Of a stretch of 64,000 nt of DNA, positions 16,121 to 25,224 are shown one piece after another. The position numbers and the translations under genes are program-made. The stretch comes from Ostreococcus mediterraneus (taxonomy: Eukaryota > Chlorophyta > Mamiellophyceae > Mamiellales > Bathycoccaceae): assembly GCA_012295225.1 (NCBI GenBank), contig WMKK01000007.1, positions 540,605 through 604,604 of the forward strand. Reading direction: 5' to 3'. The notes beneath the pieces are model-generated. The model made no database searches, had not been told where the DNA came from, and saw only the letters and a list, made by a program, of their open reading frames with translations. Position 1 is the stretch's first letter, and each line of letters begins with the position of its first letter.

Positions 16121-19100
16121 TTACGGTTCGTAGTTGAGGTTCGGTCCTAACCAGCGTTGAACGACGGAGAGTTCCATCTTCTTGCGTTCGGCATACTCCT
16201 TGACTTGATCCGGCGCGAGCTTACCTACGTTAAAGTATTGCGAGCAGTCGCCGGCAAAGTACAAGCCGGACACCGAGGCGGCGGGAAGCATGGCAAAGGA
16301 CTCGGTCAACTCGACGCCAATCTCCTCCTTGACCTTCATCAGATCCCACATCGTCGCCTTCTCGGTGTGATCCGGCTGCGATGGGTAGCCGCACGCCGGA
16401 CGAATGCCCTTGTACTGCACCTTCAATAAGTCATCGGAGCCGAGCTTTTCATCCGGAGCATAACCCCAGTGTTCCTTACGAACTTGCTGGTGCAACAACT
16501 CGGCGAACGCTTCGGCGAGACGATCAGCTAAAGCCTCCGCCATGATGTAAGAATAGTCGTCTCCAGCAGCCTTGAACTCTGCGGTGAGTTCGTCGAGACC
16601 GAAGCCAGCGCTGACGCAGAACATACCGAGGTAATCCTTCACGCCGCTGTCCTTCGGGGCGATGAAGTCGCTGAGCGCCATGTACGGCTCGTCGGTGTCC
16701 TTCTCCGCTTGTTGACGGAGCGTGTGGAACGTATGGCTAGGCGTCGAGCGGCTTTCATCCGTGTAGACGACAATATCGTCACCCACAGAGTTGGCCGGGT
16801 AGAAGCCGAAGATACCGTTGAGTTTGACGCGCTTGCCTTCCTTGATTTTCGTAAGCATAGCGTTGGCTTCGTTGAAGAGCTTCTTTGCCTCGGCGCCGAC
16901 GGTTTCGTCGTTGAAAATCTTCGGGTAGCCGCGGTTCGGGTAGCGACCGCGAAGCTGCCACACTTGGAAGAATGGATTCCAGTCGATGTACGGAATGACA
17001 TCGTCAATGCAAACATCGATGCACGTTCGCGTACCGGTGAACTTGGGGGTCACTGGCACGTTCGGGGCGACGGTGAAATCAACTGGCTTGACAGTGGCGC
17101 GCGCAGCTTCGATGGAGAGGTACTTGCGGTCTTCTAAGCCCGCGTAGAATTCCTCGCGCATCTCGGCGTACGTTTCATTGATATCATCCAAGAACTCAAT
17201 GCTTTTCACCTTGTCCATCAAAGTTTGAGCCACCGGCACTGCACGAGAGGCGTCGAGGACGTGGATGACACCACCGGAGTAGTTTGGCGTAAGCTTGACC
17301 GCTGTGTGCATCTTGGATGTCGTCGCGCCACCGATGAGAAGAGGAATCTTCAAACCGCGCTTCTCCATCTCCTTCGCTACGTCAACCATTTCATCCAAAG
17401 ACGGCGTGATCAAACCAGACAAACCTAAGATGTCAGCCTTGCTTTCGATGACGGCGTCCATGATCTTTTCGCACGGGCACATGACGCCAATGTCGATAAC
17501 CTTGAAGTTGTTGCAACCCAAAACGACGGCAACAATGTTCTTACCGATGTCGTGCACATCACCTTTAACAGTGGCAATCAAAAACGTACCCGCAGAACTC
17601 GACTCCGTGCTGCCCGAGGCAGCCTTTTCAGCATCCATGAATGGAATGAGGTGACCGACAGCCTTCTTCATCACGCGGGCAGACTTGATGACTTGCGGCA
17701 AGAACATCTTGCCAGCGCCGAAGAGATCACCCACGACATTCATACCATCCATGAGCGGACCTTCGATGATTTCCAAGCACGACGCAAACTTACCGCTCGT
17801 GCGGCACTCCTCAGTGTCGGCGATGCAGAACTCGTCGATGCCCTTGATGAGGGCGTATTCGAGTCTCTTCGCGACCGGTTCGTTGCGCCATTCCTTTCCG
17901 CTGCCAGCAGCCTTGGTGACGCCACCGGTGTCACCCTTCTTACGGAGCGCAGTCGGATGGGACTTCGGGTCGAGCGTCGCCGCAAACTCAAGCATGCGCT
18001 CGGTTGCGTTGCTGCAGCGGTTCAAGAGGACGTCTTCGACGTACTCCAACAACTCCTTGTCAATCTTCTCGTACACATCTTCCTCGACTTGCTGCGCGTT
18101 CACGATACCCATGTCCATGCCAGCCTTGCACGCGTGGTACAAGAAGGCGCTGTGGAATGCACGGCGCACCGGCTCGTTGCCACGGAAGGAGAAAGCCAAG
18201 TTGGACACACCGCCGCTGATTTTGCAACCAGGGCAGAGGCGCTTGATTTCACGCGTGGCGTTGATGAAGTCAACACCGTAGTTGTTGTGCTCCTCCATGC
18301 CAGTACCAATGGTGAGAATATTCGGATCGAAAATGATGTCCTGCGGGTTGAAGCCAACTTGTTCGACCAAGAGCTTGTACGCACGGCAGCAGATGCGGAC
18401 CTTCTCCGCCTCAGTCGCGGCTTGGCCATCCTCATCAAACGCCATCACAACAACCGCGGCGCCATGGCGCTTGACAATCTTCGCGTGGTGCAAGAATTCC
18501 TTCTCACCACCCTTGAGGGAAATGGAGTTCATGATGCACTTACCTTGGCTGCACTTCAAGCCAGCCTCAACAACGTGGAACTTGGAAGAGTCAATCATGA
18601 ACGGAACCTTGGACGCATCCGGTTCAGACACGAGCAAGTTCACAAAGCGGGTCATCGCAGACTCGCCATCGATGAGACCGTCATCCATGTTGATGTCGAT
18701 CACATGCGCGCCGTGTTCGACTTGCTTGAGGGCGATCGCGAGAGCCTTCTCGAAGTTGCCATCGACAACAGCCTTCTTGAAAATACTGGAGCCCGCGACA
18801 TTGCATCGCTCACCGAGGTTGATGAACGTCTTGCGGTAGTCCTTCTCGTTCGGTTCATAGTTGAACGGTTCGAGGCCAGAGATGCGCATGAGGTCCTTCA
18901 CGCCATGCTTTTTGCGCGGCGCGTACGTGGACACCATGTCCGCAAGGGACTTGATGTGCTCATCCGTGGTACCGCAGCAACCGCCAATGGCGTTCAAAAG
19001 GCCCATATCCATGAAGACTCGGCAGTCTTCCGCCATCTCGGGGCCCTTTTGGTCGTAGCCACCCATCGCGTTCGGTAAACCAGCGTTGGGGTATGCAAAC

Positions 19101-22100
19101 ACCCAGCAATCAGCACATTTACTCAAGTTCTCGATGTACGGAACCATATCCTTGGCACCGAGCGCACAGTTCAAACCGATAGCCATCGGCTTGGCGTGGT
19201 TCACAGAGTTCCAGAACGCCTCGTTCGTCTGGCCAGACAACGTGCGACCAGAGTTGTCGACGATAGTACCGGAAATGAACAAAGGCATGCGTTCACCGTG
19301 CGCTTCGAAAAACTTCTCGATGGCAAAAATCGCAGCCTTAGCGTTGAGCGTATCGAAAATCGTTTCAACCAAGAGCATGTCAACGCCACCCTCAACGAGC
19401 GCCTCAATTTGCTCGTAGTACGCATCGACGATCTCGTCAAACGTGCACGCGCGGAACGCAGGGTTTTCAACAGAAGGAGACACAGAAAGCGTTCTGTTCG
19501 TCGGGCCAATAGCACCAGCGGCAAAGCGCGGCTTGTCTGGGTTTTGCTCCGTGAACTTCACGCACGCGGCTTTCGCCAAGCGAGCCGCAGCCAAGTTCAT
19601 GTCGCGCACCTCCTCCTTCTTGTCGAGCTCATAGTCCGCTTGCGCAATCATCGTCGACGAGAACGTGTTCGTCTCAAGGATGTCAGCACCCGCGGCCAAG
19701 TACGCTTCGTGAATCTCTCGGATAACTTCAGGCTTGGTGAGAACCAAGATGTCGTTGTTACCCTTCAAGTCGTGCGTGTGGTTTTTGTACCGCTCGCCAC
19801 GGAAATCTTCCTCACTGAGCTTGTACTTTTGCACAGCCGTGCCCATAGCGCCGTCAATGACCATCACGCGCTTTTGCATGATGCCTTCGATGACGTCGAA
19901 CGCCGCCGTCTTCTTCAAAGGATCAACATACGGCGTGTACTTGGGCACCGGCGGCAACTCAGACGCTGGCTTCGGGGCAATCTTGTTCTCCGTAGTGTAG
20001 TTTTGCTTCGGCGATGCTTCGAACTTCGGGGCCTCGCCGAGCTTGCGGAGCGCAGTCGGATGGGACTTCGGGTCGAGCGTCGCCGCAAACTCAAGCATGC
20101 GCTCGGTTGCGTCGGGACGACGGTTCATCAGGACGTCTTCGACGTACTCCAACAACTCCTTGTCAATCTTCTCGTACACATCTTCCTCGACTTGCTGCGC
20201 GTTCACGATACCCATGTCCATGCCAGCCTTGCACGCGTGGTACAAGAAGGCGCTGTGGAATGCACGGCGCACCGGCTCGTTGCCACGGAAGGAGAAAGCC
20301 AAGTTGGACACACCGCCGCTGATTTTGCAACCAGGGCAGAGGCGCTTGATTTCACGCGTGGCGTTGATGAAGTCAACACCGTAGTTGTTGTGCTCCTCCA
20401 TGCCAGTACCAATGGTGAGAATATTCGGATCGAAAATGATGTCCTGCGGGTTGAAGCCAACTTGTTCGACCAAGAGCTTGTACGCACGGCAGCAGATGCG
20501 GACCTTCTCCGCCTCAGTCGCGGCTTGGCCATCCTCATCAAACGCCATCACAACAACCGCGGCGCCATGGCGCTTGACAATCTTCGCGTGGTGCAAGAAT
20601 TCCTTCTCACCACCCTTGAGGGAAATGGAGTTCATGATGCACTTACCTTGGCTGCACTTCAAGCCAGCCTCAACAACGTGGAACTTGGAAGAGTCAATCA
20701 TGAACGGAACCTTGGACGCATCCGGTTCAGACACGAGCAAGTTCACAAAGCGGGTCATCGCAGACTCGCCATCGATGAGACCGTCATCCATGTTGATGTC
20801 GATCACATGCGCGCCGTGTTCGACTTGCTTGAGGGCGATCGCGAGAGCCTTCTCGAAGTTGCCATCGACAACAGCCTTCTTGAAAATACTGGAGCCCGCG
20901 ACATTGCATCGCTCACCGAGGTTGATGAACGTCTTGCGGTAGTCCTTCTCGTTCGGTTCATAGTTGAACGGTTCGAGGCCAGAGATGCGCATGAGGTCCT
21001 TCACGCCATGCTTTTTGCGCGGCGCGTACGTGGACACCATGTCCGCAAGGGACTTGATGTGCTCATCCGTGGTACCGCAGCAACCGCCAATGGCGTTCAA
21101 AAGGCCCATATCCATGAAGACTCGGCAGTCTTCCGCCATCTCGGGGCCCTTTTGGTCGTAGCCACCCATCGCGTTCGGTAAACCAGCGTTGGGGTATGCA
21201 AACACCCAGCAATCAGCACATTTACTCAAGTTCTCGATGTACGGAACCATATCCTTGGCACCGAGCGCACAGTTCAAACCGATAGCCATCGGCTTGGCGT
21301 GGTTCACAGAGTTCCAGAACGCCTCGTTCGTCTGGCCAGACAACGTGCGACCAGAGTTGTCGACGATAGTACCGGAAATGAACAAAGGCATGCGTTCACC
21401 GTGCGCTTCGAAAAACTTCTCGATGGCAAAAATCGCAGCCTTAGCGTTGAGCGTATCGAAAATCGTTTCAACCAAGAGCATGTCAACGCCACCCTCAACG
21501 AGCGCCTCAATTTGCTCGTAGTACGCATCGACGATCTCGTCAAACGTGCACGCGCGGAACGCAGGGTTTTCAACAGAAGGAGACACAGAAAGCGTTCTGT
21601 TCGTCGGGCCAATAGCACCAGCGGCAAAGCGCGGCTTGTCTGGGTTTTGCTCCGTGAACTTCACGCACGCGGCTTTCGCCAAGCGAGCCGCAGCCAAGTT
21701 CATGTCGCGCACCTCCTCCTTCTTGTCGAGCTCATAGTCCGCTTGCGCAATCATCGTCGACGAGAACGTGTTCGTCTCAAGGATGTCAGCACCCGCGGCC
21801 AAGTACGCTTCGTGAATCTCTCGGATAACTTCAGGCTTGGTGAGAACCAAGATGTCGTTGTTACCCTTCAAGTCGTGCGTGTGGTTTTTGTACCGCTCGC
21901 CACGGAAATCTTCCTCACTGAGCTTGTACTTTTGCACAGCCGTGCCCATAGCGCCGTCAATGACCATCACGCGCTTTTGCATGATGCCTTCGATGACGTC
22001 GAACGCCGCCGTCTTCTTCAAAGGATCAACATACGGCGTGTACTTGGGCACCGGCGTCTTCGTCCCCTTGGGCTTCACCGCAGGGTACTTGTCATAATAC

Positions 22101-22363
22101 CCAGGCGCGTCACCAAACTTACGAACCTCCGGTTCCTCAACCTCCCCAGCGCCAATCTTTTGCAACACAAAGCCATACCCGATCGCCAGCGGCGCTAAAA
22201 TCGGCGTCGCCACCACGAACAGCGCGCACGCCAACGCAATCAACGGCCAAAACACGAGCACCTGCATTGCAGCCTTACCAGGGTCCACGCGCGCGAGGTT
22301 GTACCATTTCGCGTACGCCAGCCGAAGCTCGGCGCGGTCGATGGCGCGCGCGATCGCCACCAT
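16121..22363 (-). CDS. METH: Cobalamin-dependent methionine synthase with duplicated homocysteine and folate domains
   Basis: From Met at 22363 the frame is 2080 residues; the family is usually about 1200-1250. Order: a leader with a long hydrophobic stretch (about residues 34-68), homocysteine domain, pterin domain, a unique linker of about 30 residues, a second homocysteine domain, a second pterin domain, then cap, B12 domain (DVHDIG) and AdoMet reactivation domain ([14 protein letters not shown]). Zinc-ligand contexts LNCALG and GGCCGTT occur in both copies. The enzyme moves the methyl of methyl-tetrahydrofolate via cobalamin to homocysteine. The two copies are almost identical in DNA (see repeats). 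An upstream Met at 22585 lies inside a promoter-like motif shared with another gene, so the later start is preferred. The organism would need vitamin B12 if this is its only methionine synthase. Confidence 0.9.
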   Translation of the reverse strand: MVAIARAIDRAELRLAYAKWYNLARVDPGKAAMQVLVFWPLIALACALFVVATPILAPLAIGYGFVLQKIGAGEVEEPEVRKFGDAPGYYDKYPAVKPKGTKTPVPKYTPYVDPLKKTAAFDVIEGIMQKRVMVIDGAMGTAVQKYKLSEEDFRGERYKNHTHDLKGNNDILVLTKPEVIREIHEAYLAAGADILETNTFSSTMIAQADYELDKKEEVRDMNLAAARLAKAACVKFTEQNPDKPRFAAGAIGPTNRTLSVSPSVENPAFRACTFDEIVDAYYEQIEALVEGGVDMLLVETIFDTLNAKAAIFAIEKFFEAHGERMPLFISGTIVDNSGRTLSGQTNEAFWNSVNHAKPMAIGLNCALGAKDMVPYIENLSKCADCWVFAYPNAGLPNAMGGYDQKGPEMAEDCRVFMDMGLLNAIGGCCGTTDEHIKSLADMVSTYAPRKKHGVKDLMRISGLEPFNYEPNEKDYRKTFINLGERCNVAGSSIFKKAVVDGNFEKALAIALKQVEHGAHVIDINMDDGLIDGESAMTRFVNLLVSEPDASKVPFMIDSSKFHVVEAGLKCSQGKCIMNSISLKGGEKEFLHHAKIVKRHGAAVVVMAFDEDGQAATEAEKVRICCRAYKLLVEQVGFNPQDIIFDPNILTIGTGMEEHNNYGVDFINATREIKRLCPGCKISGGVSNLAFSFRGNEPVRRAFHSAFLYHACKAGMDMGIVNAQQVEEDVYEKIDKELLEYVEDVLMNRRPDATERMLEFAATLDPKSHPTALRKLGEAPKFEASPKQNYTTENKIAPKPASELPPVPKYTPYVDPLKKTAAFDVIEGIMQKRVMVIDGAMGTAVQKYKLSEEDFRGERYKNHTHDLKGNNDILVLTKPEVIREIHEAYLAAGADILETNTFSSTMIAQADYELDKKEEVRDMNLAAARLAKAACVKFTEQNPDKPRFAAGAIGPTNRTLSVSPSVENPAFRACTFDEIVDAYYEQIEALVEGGVDMLLVETIFDTLNAKAAIFAIEKFFEAHGERMPLFISGTIVDNSGRTLSGQTNEAFWNSVNHAKPMAIGLNCALGAKDMVPYIENLSKCADCWVFAYPNAGLPNAMGGYDQKGPEMAEDCRVFMDMGLLNAIGGCCGTTDEHIKSLADMVSTYAPRKKHGVKDLMRISGLEPFNYEPNEKDYRKTFINLGERCNVAGSSIFKKAVVDGNFEKALAIALKQVEHGAHVIDINMDDGLIDGESAMTRFVNLLVSEPDASKVPFMIDSSKFHVVEAGLKCSQGKCIMNSISLKGGEKEFLHHAKIVKRHGAAVVVMAFDEDGQAATEAEKVRICCRAYKLLVEQVGFNPQDIIFDPNILTIGTGMEEHNNYGVDFINATREIKRLCPGCKISGGVSNLAFSFRGNEPVRRAFHSAFLYHACKAGMDMGIVNAQQVEEDVYEKIDKELLEYVEDVLLNRCSNATERMLEFAATLDPKSHPTALRKKGDTGGVTKAAGSGKEWRNEPVAKRLEYALIKGIDEFCIADTEECRTSGKFASCLEIIEGPLMDGMNVVGDLFGAGKMFLPQVIKSARVMKKAVGHLIPFMDAEKAASGSTESSSAGTFLIATVKGDVHDIGKNIVAVVLGCNNFKVIDIGVMCPCEKIMDAVIESKADILGLSGLITPSLDEMVDVAKEMEKRGLKIPLLIGGATTSKMHTAVKLTPNYSGGVIHVLDASRAVPVAQTLMDKVKSIEFLDDINETYAEMREEFYAGLEDRKYLSIEAARATVKPVDFTVAPNVPVTPKFTGTRTCIDVCIDDVIPYIDWNPFFQVWQLRGRYPNRGYPKIFNDETVGAEAKKLFNEANAMLTKIKEGKRVKLNGIFGFYPANSVGDDIVVYTDESRSTPSHTFHTLRQQAEKDTDEPYMALSDFIAPKDSGVKDYLGMFCVSAGFGLDELTAEFKAAGDDYSYIMAEALADRLAEAFAELLHQQVRKEHWGYAPDEKLGSDDLLKVQYKGIRPACGYPSQPDHTEKATMWDLMKVKEEIGVELTESFAMLPAASVSGLYFAGDCSQYFNVGKLAPDQVKEYAERKKMELSVVQRWLGPNLNYEP
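17943..19954 (-). repeat. Tandem repeat unit B inside METH (C-proximal copy)
   Basis: A segment of about 2.01 kb that repeats at an offset of exactly 2103 bases (partner 20046-22057). It encodes the homocysteine and pterin domains just before the cap and B12 domains. Compared by eye, the copies look identical, including silent positions, apart from about eight changes packed into about 17 bases around 18010-18026. There this copy encodes [11 protein letters not shown] and the other [11 protein letters not shown]. Both borders fall in homologous gene positions. Confidence 0.9.
20046..22057 (-). repeat. Tandem repeat unit A inside METH (N-proximal copy)
   Basis: Partner of 17943-19954. It begins after the membrane-like leader, at [14 protein letters not shown], and ends at HPTALRK. 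It is followed by a 92-base unique linker (19955-20046, encoding roughly [17 protein letters not shown] and PASELPP), after which the same PVPKYTPYV starts copy B. Unit plus linker equals 2103 bases, or 701 codons, so the frame is kept. Confidence 0.9.
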
Positions 22364-22578
22364 CGCGAGCGGACCCGAGCCGCCCGTGCGACCGGTTGCG
22401 CGTTCGTGCGCGCGCGATGCGACGTCGGCCGACGACTCGGCGCGTGAGAAACGAATACGAACGAAAGTCGTGCGCGCGACGCCGGGCGCTCGTGCGGGGT
22501 TCTGCCGACGCGCGCGGTCGTGCGCGCGCGACGAGCGCTCGGAAACACGCACTCGGGACGACGGCGGATGAGTTTGGC

Positions 22579-22604
22579 GAGTCATGATTGGTCACGAGTC
22601 CCTC
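22579..22604. promoter_or_regulatory. Shared promoter motif upstream of METH (CCAAT-type plus CGAGTCCCTC)
   Basis: GAGTCATGATTGGT (22579-22592) is followed by CGAGTCCCTC (22595-22604). The same 14-mer occurs at 39584-39597 and the same 10-mer at 39565-39574 in the TLDc/PDE promoter. ATTGG is a CCAAT box read on the other strand. It lies about 215-240 bases before the preferred METH start. Confidence 0.5.
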
Positions 22605-22749
22605 TCGAGAGTTTACATTCGTGGCGTCACCGGCTGCCTGCTGATGGATGAAGCCGCGCGAGGCGCGCGCGGTGTATAATATCGATGATTTGCGGTTTGA
22701 GAGTATTGAGTTACAACGCACACGTGAGAAAAGTGCGAGCCTATGCGTA

Positions 22750-23826
22750 TTACGCCTTGGCGGATGCGGTCTTGCCCCGACCAAAGTTGTACCCGCGGTC
22801 GATGACTTTGTTTGTTGATTTGAGCTTGTCTTGACGCCGGCGCTGGAAGGCGACTTGACGCTCACGGAAAATTGTTGGGATGTCTTTTCCTGTGGCGGCA
22901 CACTCTTTCTTGTACGATTCTAGGACAACACGTACGTCCTGGACGTTTAATCGTACGATGGATTCTAGGAATGGCATGAGATCTAGTAACGCCGTGTCTT
23001 TGGAGCCGTCTTCGTACGTCCACGGTTTAATCGGGATTACGTTGGCGGGATGAAGCTCAGCACTTCGCGGTTTGCTGCTAATGTACAAAATTTGACCCAT
23101 ATCTCGATTGAGTTTGGATAAATCTCGTATGTACTCACCATTTTTGTACTGTGCACTCTCGCGATAGAGTCTATGAGAAACGTATCGCGTCGGGTCGAGA
23201 CGTTCGATGATCGGGTCTCCATACGTCATCAACTGGTCTGTAAATATCACCATTTCGTAAAACTGCGCCATGTGTTTCAAGAATCCATCCACACCCGGTC
23301 GTTTAAATACTCGCCATCCGCGTTCGCGTTTCCAATTGGAATTGATTAGCGTATCATCTAAGTCTAACACCAGCGTATGCGGAATGTACTCTGCTTGCGG
23401 CGGGTGATCGGGCAACAACTTGTCGCTGATCGGGTCCAAATAATTATGCGATTGATCATCCATCCACTGACGAAAGTGTAACAATCGTATCATGAAGTCA
23501 CTGTATGGTTTTTCAATCACCGTGCCGCGAAAAGTCGAAGGGACGTGTTCATTCGCGTCCACGCTCGCCTCCAACTCCTGCGTCGTTTCTACGTACATAG
23601 ACCCACCGACGATCGCACCCGCGATCGTTCCCGCTATCAACGCCACAGTACCTAAAGCGTCTGAAATCTTACCAGCCGTCGTCTTCGCCGCCTCAGTCTC
23701 TGCCTCTGTCGTGAGCTGGCGAGTGAGTGCGCGCTGCGCCATCAACGACGATTGCGTTGAAGTCACCTTCGCCACTTGTAGCGCCCCTCCGGCGCGCGAC
23801 GCCCCGCGAATCGCCGCGCGCAACAT
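22750..23826 (-). CDS. TIM50: Mitochondrial import translocase subunit TIM50
   Basis: 358 residues from Met at 23826; the frame is open to 23964, but the internal start gives a classic mitochondrial presequence (MLRAAIRGASRAGGALQVAK). A hydrophobic helix follows (GTVALIAGTIAGAIVGGSMYV, inner membrane). Then comes the FCP1-like HAD domain: YIPHTLVLDLDDTLINS (the DxDxT phosphatase signature reads DLDDT), RPGVDGFLKHMAQFYEMVIFTD and CNVNxW-like IKPWTYEDGSKDTALLDLMPFLE. TIM50 receives presequence proteins in the intermembrane space for the TIM23 channel. Length and layout match plant TIM50. It is divergent from the SnRK1 beta gene, with about 150 bases between starts. Confidence 0.9.
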   Translation of the reverse strand: MLRAAIRGASRAGGALQVAKVTSTQSSLMAQRALTRQLTTEAETEAAKTTAGKISDALGTVALIAGTIAGAIVGGSMYVETTQELEASVDANEHVPSTFRGTVIEKPYSDFMIRLLHFRQWMDDQSHNYLDPISDKLLPDHPPQAEYIPHTLVLDLDDTLINSNWKRERGWRVFKRPGVDGFLKHMAQFYEMVIFTDQLMTYGDPIIERLDPTRYVSHRLYRESAQYKNGEYIRDLSKLNRDMGQILYISSKPRSAELHPANVIPIKPWTYEDGSKDTALLDLMPFLESIVRLNVQDVRVVLESYKKECAATGKDIPTIFRERQVAFQRRRQDKLKSTNKVIDRGYNFGRGKTASAKA

Positions 23827-23978
23827 CACGCACGCGACACCTTCTATGCTTCTACCGATACCCTCACTCGCCGTCGCCGACCGCTCGACTCGCGCGCGTC
23901 TGACTCTGACCATGCGGCGCGCCGCGGTCGCCGTTGATGGCAACAGCTCGCGCGCCATTCTCACGCGCGCGGTCCGTC

Positions 23979-25129
23979 ATGGGTAACGCCCAAGGAAAAT
24001 CGCGTCCGAGCACGCCGGGGCGAGGACGAAACCCATCGTCGTCGTCTCGAGGCGGATACGCCACCGCCGACGCTGACCGAGGGTCGACGCATCACCGCGG
24101 CGCGGCAACCCTGGGGGAGGACCACGCCATGGGGGGCTACGGCGTCGACGGACGCGGAACGCCCACCGGGGACGACGGCTGGGGCGGTGGTGGTGGTGAT
24201 GCGCTTTCGTACGGGTGCGTCGTCGCGCGTCGCGCGCGCGAATCGCCCCGCGAAGAGGCGCGCGAAGAGGACGAAATAGAGCTCGGATGGGACAGCTGAC
24301 GAGGATCGATGGAAAGCGCGGCTTTGGGGTGACGGTTTCGCGCGCGATGACTGACGAAAAGCGATGGGTTTGACGATGATGCAGGCCGCAAACACCGACG
24401 GTGCCTATTCCAGGGCGCAGCGATGGCAGTCGGACGAATTATCCGAGTTGGGCGACGACTGAGCCGGCGCTCGTGCCGGTGGCGATCAACTGTACGTTTT
24501 TTTGAGCGTTCGGGACGCGTGAACCGCGCGCGCGCCTTTAAAATGACGACGATACTGACCGTATGCGTGGGATTTGATTGAAAACAGGGACACAAGGTGG
24601 GAATTCAGTAGAGGTGGAAGGGAGCTTTGATAACTGGCAATCGCGTCAGACGTTGCATCGAAGCGGGAATAGAGAGTTTGCAATCGTCATGTCGCTTCGG
24701 CCGGGGGTGTATCAGTATAAGTTTATAGTCGATGGGCAGTGGAAGTACGCGCCAGATCAACCAGCGATGTATGATGAAATGGGAAACGTGAACAACGTGT
24801 TAGAAGTGCAGGAGTACGTGCCAGAAATATTGGATAGCTTGGACGCGTTCACGGCGCCGGCGTCACCTCCGGGGAGCTATGACTGCGCGCCGTTCAACTC
24901 GGATGATTACGCTAAAGATCCCCCACCTCTACCACCGCAGTTGAATTTGACGTTATTGAACATGCCCATGGTTCCAGATGCGCCAAATTTACTTCCTAGA
25001 CCGCAGCACGTGGTGCTGAATCACATGTACTGTGATAGTAGCAAAGTGATGTCTCACGTCCAAGTGCTCGGCACGACGCATAGATACCGCTCAAAGTACA
25101 TCACCGTCGTGTATCTCAAGGCGACATAA
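23979..25129 (+). CDS. SnRK1/AMPK beta subunit with N-myristoylation site
   Basis: Three exons: 23979-24214, 24385-24491, 24588-25129 (introns 170 and 96 bases), 294 residues. Phases agree, and the second junction recreates VPVAIN-WTQGGNSVEVEGSFDNW, the glycogen/starch-binding (CBM48) start. The first donor could be 24209 instead of 24215. MGNAQGKS is a good N-myristoylation signal, so membrane tethering is likely. After CBM48 (about 106-185) comes the ASC domain that binds the alpha and gamma subunits, ending in LNHMYCDSS, VQVLGTTHRYRSKYITVVYLKA. The beta subunit scaffolds the energy-sensing kinase SnRK1 and may target it to starch. The Ser/Gly-rich leader between myristate and CBM48 is low complexity. 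Confidence 0.9.
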
Positions 25130-25224
25130 CACACGCGAAAAGAAGCACTTCTTTGGCGCACACATTGTAACTCGTTTAGCGTGTGATTGTATAATTTGAT
25201 TTCACAAATCTCAAAGGAAACTAT

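Noticed and set aside
17552-21181. Long plus-strand open frames over the METH gene (508, 661 and 299 residues)
   Set aside because: They are antisense shadows of the METH frame caused by codon bias; they repeat with the duplication and show no domain.
22364-22585. Upstream Met of METH at 22585 as the start
   Set aside because: That ATG lies inside a motif also found in another promoter, and the encoded 74 residues are Arg/Ser-rich filler.
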